A stretch of DNA of 64,000 nucleotides from Paenibacillus selenitireducens (GTDB taxonomy: Bacteria; Bacillota; Bacilli; Paenibacillales; Paenibacillaceae). Positions 59,825-64,000 of this stretch are shown piece after piece. The notes beneath the pieces are model-generated. The model searched no databases. It saw only the letters and a list, made by a program, of their open reading frames with translations, and was not told where the DNA came from. The stretch covers positions 248,027 to 312,026 of the forward strand of contig NZ_MSZX01000006.1 of NCBI RefSeq assembly GCF_002021565.1, given 5' to 3'. The position numbers and the translations under genes were made by a program. Positions within the stretch are counted from its first letter, which is position 1. Every line of letters starts with the position of its first letter.

Positions 59825-60017
59825 GGACATTATCGAAACACCGATGACCGAAGAATCCTTCAAGGATGCTGAACCCTTCTACCGCACGTTCACGCAGCTT
59901 CCCTACTTTGGGCAGCCTGAAGACGTGGCATATGGCGTCCTCTTCCTCGCATCCGACGAATCCCGCTTCATGACGGACGCCGAGTTCGTCATCGACGGCG
60001 GATGGACAGCGATCTAA
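59825..60017 (+). pseudogene. C-terminal fragment of a short-chain dehydrogenase
   Basis: Starting two to four bases after the ankyrin stop, one frame encodes IIETPMTEESFKDAEPFYRT, LPYFGQPEDVAYGVLFLASD and ESRFMTDAEFVIDGGWTAI. This is the unmistakable last quarter of an SDR enzyme (G-PEDVA, FLASDES, TG-E-VDGG). The nucleotide-binding loop and YXXXK active site are missing and no start is present. Confidence 0.85.
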
Positions 60018-60034
60018 TCTAATTTCCTATGATG

Positions 60035-60077
60035 CAAAAGCCGCTCACCTATCCAATGGATAAGTGAGCGGTTTTAT
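60035..60077 (+). terminator. Intrinsic terminator after the SDR fragment
   Basis: AAAAGCCGCTCACCTATCCA-type stem: CCGCTCAC/GTGAGCGG with inner TATCC/GGATA, followed by TTTTAT. Confidence 0.87.
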
Positions 60078-60236
60078 CTTAAAGATCTGCCTAGTGGCGT
60101 TCTACTAGATTACGAATATAAGGGCCTTTGATCGATAGATTTTCTAGGTATATTCACCGTTTCCTCTTGTCCTTTGCAATCAACTTGTTCATAGTATACC
60201 ATGTAGCTAAATGATATCGAGAGGAGTCGAGATGAC

Positions 60237-60800
60237 GTGGTTGAACATACGATCAAATTTCTCGAAGGCGACCGAATCTACCTCCGTCCCGTAGAAGCGG
60301 AAGACCTTGATGCTTATTACACCTTCCTCATGGATCCCGAAATGAACAAGTGGACTGGAACGCAAACGGTATTCAGCAAACACAGCGCAGCGAACTGGAT
60401 CGAACGTATCGCTACGCCTTCTGAAGAGCGCGTTGATCTCATGATCTTAACCCAAACGAGTAACCAATTGATCGGTGAAGTGGTATTGAATGATATTGAC
60501 CCGGTCAATCGAAGGGCAAATATTCGAATCGCGATCTCGGGCGAGAATAACCGCGGGCAAGGTTATGGCACCGAAGCCATGCTGCTCATGCTCCGTTATG
60601 CTTTTGGAACGCTTCAGCTACATCGTGTGGAGCTTGCCGTCTATGCCTTTAATGAACGCGCATTGCATGTCTATGAGAAACTCGGGTTTAAGCGAGAAGG
60701 CGTGCAGAGAGACTATTTGTACTGGAATTTCGAATACCATGATGCCATAACCATGAGCTTGCTAGCTCCAGAATATCGAACATTACATCAGAAAGGATGA
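60237..60800 (+). CDS. GNAT-family acetyltransferase (RimJ/RimL type)
   Basis: A 187-residue acetyltransferase_3-type protein. LEGDRIYLRPVEAEDLDAYY is at the N-terminus, the acetyl-CoA loop in NRGQGYGTEAMLLMLRYAF, and NERALHVYEKLGFKREG at the end. Relatives acetylate ribosomal protein N-termini or small amines. The GTG at 60237 is used, ten bases from GAGGAG. It overlaps or touches the DUF3052 gene, so the two are one unit. Confidence 0.87.
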   Translation: MVEHTIKFLEGDRIYLRPVEAEDLDAYYTFLMDPEMNKWTGTQTVFSKHSAANWIERIATPSEERVDLMILTQTSNQLIGEVVLNDIDPVNRRANIRIAISGENNRGQGYGTEAMLLMLRYAFGTLQLHRVELAVYAFNERALHVYEKLGFKREGVQRDYLYWNFEYHDAITMSLLAPEYRTLHQKG

Positions 60801-60805
60801 CGAAC

Positions 60806-61192
60806 ATGGGCCTCGTAAAAAAATTACTTATTAAAAACAATGTTCATGTGGCTGTCGTGAACGCACCAGAATCCTTTTCACTGCCTGTAGAGGAGTTTCC
60901 CGAAGGAGTTGAAGTGTTACCGACCCTCCAACCTGAGATGGAGTTTGTGCTTCTATTTGCTGAAAATCAAGCTGAATTACAACGCTATGTGCCCGACATC
61001 TTACCAAAGCTGAAAAAAGCAGCCACATTATGGGTCGCTTATCCGAAGAAGAGCTCCAAAATCAAATCCGATATTACCCGAGATAGCGGGTGGGAGATTC
61101 TGCAGGAAGCTGGATTTGTCGGCGTCTCCCTCATCTCGATTGACGATACGTGGTCAGCATTTCGACTTCGACATGAAAGTGATCGCAAATAA
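60806..61192 (+). CDS. DUF3052-family protein
   Basis: A 128-residue conserved protein of unknown function. The family hallmarks EFVLLFAENQAELQRYVPDI, LWVAYPKKSS and SDITRDSGWEILQEAGF are present, ending DDTWSAFRLR. The ATG at 60806 is nine bases from AAAGG; the ATG at 60797 overlaps the preceding stop and the ribosome site. Confidence 0.83.
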   Translation: MGLVKKLLIKNNVHVAVVNAPESFSLPVEEFPEGVEVLPTLQPEMEFVLLFAENQAELQRYVPDILPKLKKAATLWVAYPKKSSKIKSDITRDSGWEILQEAGFVGVSLISIDDTWSAFRLRHESDRK

Positions 61193-61239
61193 CGTTGGTA
61201 GGACAACTTCTACCCTGTTATGCATAGGCTGTTCCGTTC

Positions 61240-62127
61240 TTACGGCAGCCTGTTTGCCGTGTCGTGTTGCTTTAAGAAATCTAACGTGATGGTATTGATG
61301 ATGTCGGCGTTCTCTATGGTTAACGCATGACTTGCTCCCGTAATGAGATGGCCCTTCACATGCGGAATCATTTCTTGCGCATTGGCGATGGCTCTCTTGG
61401 CGGGATAAATAACTTCTTGATCCCCTACGAGAAGTAAAGTTGGCGTTCGGAAATTTTCAAATTCTTCGCTTGAAAATACGGTTGGCGTGACACGCAGAAG
61501 AGGTTTTGCGTTGCGGTAGCCTGCAATCACCTGCGATCGAAACACCGGGAGCAAAGGTGCTCCGCTGGCTGAGAACCACTGAAATGCCCTGTCGATCCGA
61601 TTCTCGGTATGAAACAATAAAGCAGGATAGATCTTGGTGAAAAACTGAAAACTTACGCGATGAAACGTCCCTGCTGGAGCATATAACATCAGCCTCGATA
61701 CCAGTTCTGGATAGGCAAGCGCGAAATTCAAAGACAAAAATCCCCCCATGGAATGCCCGGCCAAATCCACCTGTGGATAGGACAATCCATCCAATACTTC
61801 TAGCAGCCATTGCCGTGCCTCTCTTCGCGATTTCATGACACCAGCAGGTTTGCTTCGCCCAAAATCACCCATCACATCGATCGCATACACGCAGCGGTCT
61901 TGAACCCAATGCTTCACATTCGGATACCACATGGTACTGCTCATCGTCATCCCATGCAGGAGCATGAGCGGTTTTTTATTCCGATCGCCAAAGCATACGA
62001 CATGTGTATCTCCAAAGGATGTCTTCACATAACAGGATGAATACGCTAATTCAAACAAAGTTAGGCTTTCCTCATAACAACGTTCGTAGGCTAATTCAGC
62101 TTCCTGATTTCTAAAGATCGACCTCAC
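61240..62127 (-). CDS. Alpha/beta hydrolase
   Basis: A 295-residue serine hydrolase. HGMTMSSTMW oxyanion region, nucleophile DLAGHSMGGFLSL, acid LLVGDQEVIYP, His in ITGASHALTIEN. No signal peptide. GTG start at 62127 after GGGGAGATCACA. The substrate is unknown; the overall pattern is that of YugF/carboxylesterase-like proteins. Confidence 0.87.
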   Translation of the reverse strand: MRSIFRNQEAELAYERCYEESLTLFELAYSSCYVKTSFGDTHVVCFGDRNKKPLMLLHGMTMSSTMWYPNVKHWVQDRCVYAIDVMGDFGRSKPAGVMKSRREARQWLLEVLDGLSYPQVDLAGHSMGGFLSLNFALAYPELVSRLMLYAPAGTFHRVSFQFFTKIYPALLFHTENRIDRAFQWFSASGAPLLPVFRSQVIAGYRNAKPLLRVTPTVFSSEEFENFRTPTLLLVGDQEVIYPAKRAIANAQEMIPHVKGHLITGASHALTIENADIINTITLDFLKQHDTANRLP

Positions 62128-62232
62128 TGTGATCTCCCCTCTCTATGCAATTTTTTTTACAACAATCTATCCTATTGATATATAATAATTTTGGAAGATT
62201 ATACCTAATACATAGAGATGGAGGCTAATCTT

Positions 62233-63522
62233 ATGATGAGAGCAGATGCCGTGTTACAACAGATTTGTCCGAAATGTAATCGCAATGTATCCGTAAATCA
62301 TCGATTTATTACTTGGTGTGAGTGTGGGTGGAATGTAGAGGCGATGCATGCGGAGGCTCCTAAAAACCGGTTGGAGGCTTTGTATGTAAAGCTTGGTCAA
62401 TCCTATGGTAACGCCTTATTTCAAGAAATGCTTCGCCATGGTGTAGACCATCAACGTAACTTTACGAAAGCAAATATACTGGCATATTTCATAGCAACAT
62501 GTGTTTTTGTATTCAATATTTCCTTGCTAGGGTTAGGAATCTATTGGACTTTCTCGGGATGGCAGAACCATATCGCGGCCGGCATTGCAGGCACTATTTT
62601 TTTATTCTTCATTATTTGGATCCAATGGCCTCGTATTCATAAGCTCGACAAAGATGTAATTCCATTGTCACCTGAAAAATTTCCTGTGTTCACGAAGCTT
62701 GTACAAGACGTATCTGCTTATTTAGGTGTTTCGAAGGTACACGGTATCTATATGAATAAAAGTTTCAATGCCTATTTCACAAGAGTTGGTCTTCGTCGTC
62801 GCAAATATTTTTGCTTTGGATTACCCCTTTTAAAGACCTTAGAACCAGAAGAAATAATAGCACTTATTGGTCATGAGGTTGCGCATGATGCACATAACGA
62901 TCTCGGGAGGGAATCCTACGTACATCTTGCAGTCCATTCCCTTCGTCAATGGTATAGCATTGCTCAACCTGCACGTGATAAGATCTGGGAGCTGAGTACC
63001 TTTGGGTATTTGCATTACATCAATTATTTCATCATGAAACTCTTCTCCTGGATTCCGTATTCAGGTCTCTATATCCTTACGCATCTGATGTGGAACGAAT
63101 CGCAACGATCGGAATTCTTGGCAGATTTACGTGGCAGTGAGGTTAGTGGGACCGAAGCTTATATGAATCAACAGCATAAAATGTATTATGCTGCGACATT
63201 CTATAATTCACTACATCGCTATGCATTAAATCGAGAGCATATGAACATATCTTTTTTTGATTTTTACCAACAAGAATTAACAACCATACCTGAGCGAGAA
63301 ATAGAACGTATTCGTCGGGTAGAACGTATGGAAGGAACACGCCTTGATGCGACACATCCGCCAACAGCACAACGAATTACTTTGTTAGAACAATCATCTT
63401 TTCAATACCCTAAAATCACATTAACACCCGATGATGTTGCTAAGCTAGTTCAAGAGTTAACCCTCTTGGAGTCTGTCATTGAAGAAGAGTTAATAGAAGA
63501 TTATTTAGCAAGCTTACAATAA
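62233..63522 (+). CDS. M48-family metallopeptidase with zinc ribbon
   Basis: A 429-residue membrane-linked zinc protease. The N-terminus has a rubredoxin-like ribbon (ICPKCNRN...WCECGWN, about 12-38). Two membrane helices lie near residues 85-135. The catalytic HEXXH is IGHEVAHDAHND, and the third ligand Glu is likely in SEFLADLRGSEVSG. It resembles HtpX/Ste24-type enzymes in quality control. The ATG at 62233 has GGAGG eight bases ahead; an ATG at 62218 lacks a site. Confidence 0.85.
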   Translation: MMRADAVLQQICPKCNRNVSVNHRFITWCECGWNVEAMHAEAPKNRLEALYVKLGQSYGNALFQEMLRHGVDHQRNFTKANILAYFIATCVFVFNISLLGLGIYWTFSGWQNHIAAGIAGTIFLFFIIWIQWPRIHKLDKDVIPLSPEKFPVFTKLVQDVSAYLGVSKVHGIYMNKSFNAYFTRVGLRRRKYFCFGLPLLKTLEPEEIIALIGHEVAHDAHNDLGRESYVHLAVHSLRQWYSIAQPARDKIWELSTFGYLHYINYFIMKLFSWIPYSGLYILTHLMWNESQRSEFLADLRGSEVSGTEAYMNQQHKMYYAATFYNSLHRYALNREHMNISFFDFYQQELTTIPEREIERIRRVERMEGTRLDATHPPTAQRITLLEQSSFQYPKITLTPDDVAKLVQELTLLESVIEEELIEDYLASLQ

Positions 63523-63637
63523 TGGGATATTCGATACGTAGAACTGCATTTACTCCTAAGACCTTTCGTACTACAATGAACTAAGGAGTTCTACAGAACG
63601 ACAATATCATGACGAACAACAAAGGGGTTTAACAGAT

Positions 63638-64000
63638 ATGTTACACAAAGCACTGACCATAGCAGGCTCGGATACCAGCGGCGGCGCAGGAATGCAAGCC
63701 GACCTGAAGACATTCCAAGAACGTGGCGTATTCGGAATGACAGCCCTCACGGTGATTGTTGCACAGGACCCGCATAACGGCTGGTTCCATGATGTATTTC
63801 CGATTGAGTTATCTACGCTTGAGAAACAAATTGAGACCGTTCTTGCAGGAATTGGTGTCGATGCCTGTAAGGCCGGAATGCTCGGCTCCATCGATATTAT
63901 CGAGCTTGTGGCTAAGAAGATTTCACAGTACGATGTACGCAACTTTGTCATCGACCCTGTCATGGTCTGCAAAGGCGCGGACGAAGCATTGCATCCGGAG
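63638..64000 (+). CDS. pdxK: Pyridoxine kinase, N-terminal part (cut by window edge)
   Basis: A ThiD-fold kinase; the first 121 codons are in the window. [20 protein letters not shown] and the [19 protein letters not shown] segment match Bacillus PdxK, which phosphorylates pyridoxal/pyridoxine and HMP. Position after GSDTSGGAG and the [15 protein letters not shown] stretch are typical. ThiD is the alternative, but the QDPHNGW segment favours PdxK. ATG 63638 with AAAGGGGTTTAACAGAT. Confidence 0.88.
   Translation, partial: MLHKALTIAGSDTSGGAGMQADLKTFQERGVFGMTALTVIVAQDPHNGWFHDVFPIELSTLEKQIETVLAGIGVDACKAGMLGSIDIIELVAKKISQYDVRNFVIDPVMVCKGADEALHPE

Noticed and set aside
61224-61250. AGGCTG...CAGCCT hairpin between the DUF3052 gene and the hydrolase
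   Set aside because: Short stem overlapping the hydrolase stop region and lacking a good T-tract on either strand.
63541-63600. Possible hairpin GTAGAACT...GGAGTTCTAC between the M48 gene and pdxK
   Set aside because: The arms are interrupted by an insertion and no T-tract follows, so it is not called a terminator.

Overview
The window is an ordinary chromosomal segment of a low-to-mid-GC, endospore-type Bacillota, most likely Paenibacillus or a close relative. This rests on Bacillus-like gene neighbourhoods (T-box-ilvB-ilvN-ilvC, infC-rpmI-rplT, ytqA-ytqB), strong AGGAGG-type ribosome sites with many TTG/GTG starts, S-layer-homology anchoring, a futalosine-pathway gene pair, and abundant intrinsic terminators. 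No rRNA, tRNA, CRISPR array, prophage or intact insertion sequence was seen.

Layout. 1-3330: branched-chain amino acid operon read leftward behind a leucine T-box (ilvC runs off the left edge). 3430-5285: GNAT enzyme, a Gly/Tyr-tailed small protein and a ROK sugar kinase. 5390-6754: translation operon infC-rpmI-rplT with leader attenuator and an ATT start for infC. 6764-10160: CPA1 antiporter and a membrane glycosyltransferase. 10881-12670: PAP2 phosphatase and a UgtP-like glycosyltransferase. 12700-14450: repeat-rich gap with a dead IS91-type transposase, trmB, and a 195-bp repeat. 14871-19484: mnmL-mnmM, VOC protein, manA, lipase-like hydrolase, L,D-transpeptidase. 19565-29182: B12-type radical SAM protein, ArsR with a broken SRPBCC partner, SET protein, lepB, recQ, an ABC-2 exporter, an RluA enzyme and an NlpC/P60 hydrolase. 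29507-34120: MerR plus a decapitated MFS gene, CBS protein, CPBP protease, and an ABC-F gene behind a leader-peptide attenuator. 34195-37823: glcDF and its divergent GntR regulator. 37860-38600: repeat-rich gap with an IS110 remnant. 38674-42397: ZTP riboswitch-folD-cyclodeaminase, HesB-like protein, type-2 pyrF, LOG protein. 42472-48908: lipoprotein and a five-gene OppABCDF-type importer. 49062-57456: methyltransferase, a 1698-residue S-layer-anchored metallophosphatase/GH8 chimera under catabolite-type control, and a chemoreceptor. 57647-64000: mqnB-mqnD, an ankyrin protein followed by a dead SDR fragment, GNAT, DUF3052, alpha/beta hydrolase, M48 protease with zinc ribbon, and the start of pdxK.

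Themes. RNA-level control is unusually well represented (T-box, L20-type leader, ABC-F attenuator, ZTP riboswitch, processing-type hairpins). Intergenic DNA carries three families of dispersed repeats: a ~55-bp element in five copies, a ~195-bp element in two copies, and a short motif abutting terminators. Several genes are decayed (SRPBCC, MFS, SDR, IS91, IS110). The most unusual protein is the phosphatase-GH8-SLH fusion at 50156-55252; its promoter carries a LacI-type dyad at the predicted start site and a full-consensus cre site. No wholly new defence or biosynthetic system was evident.
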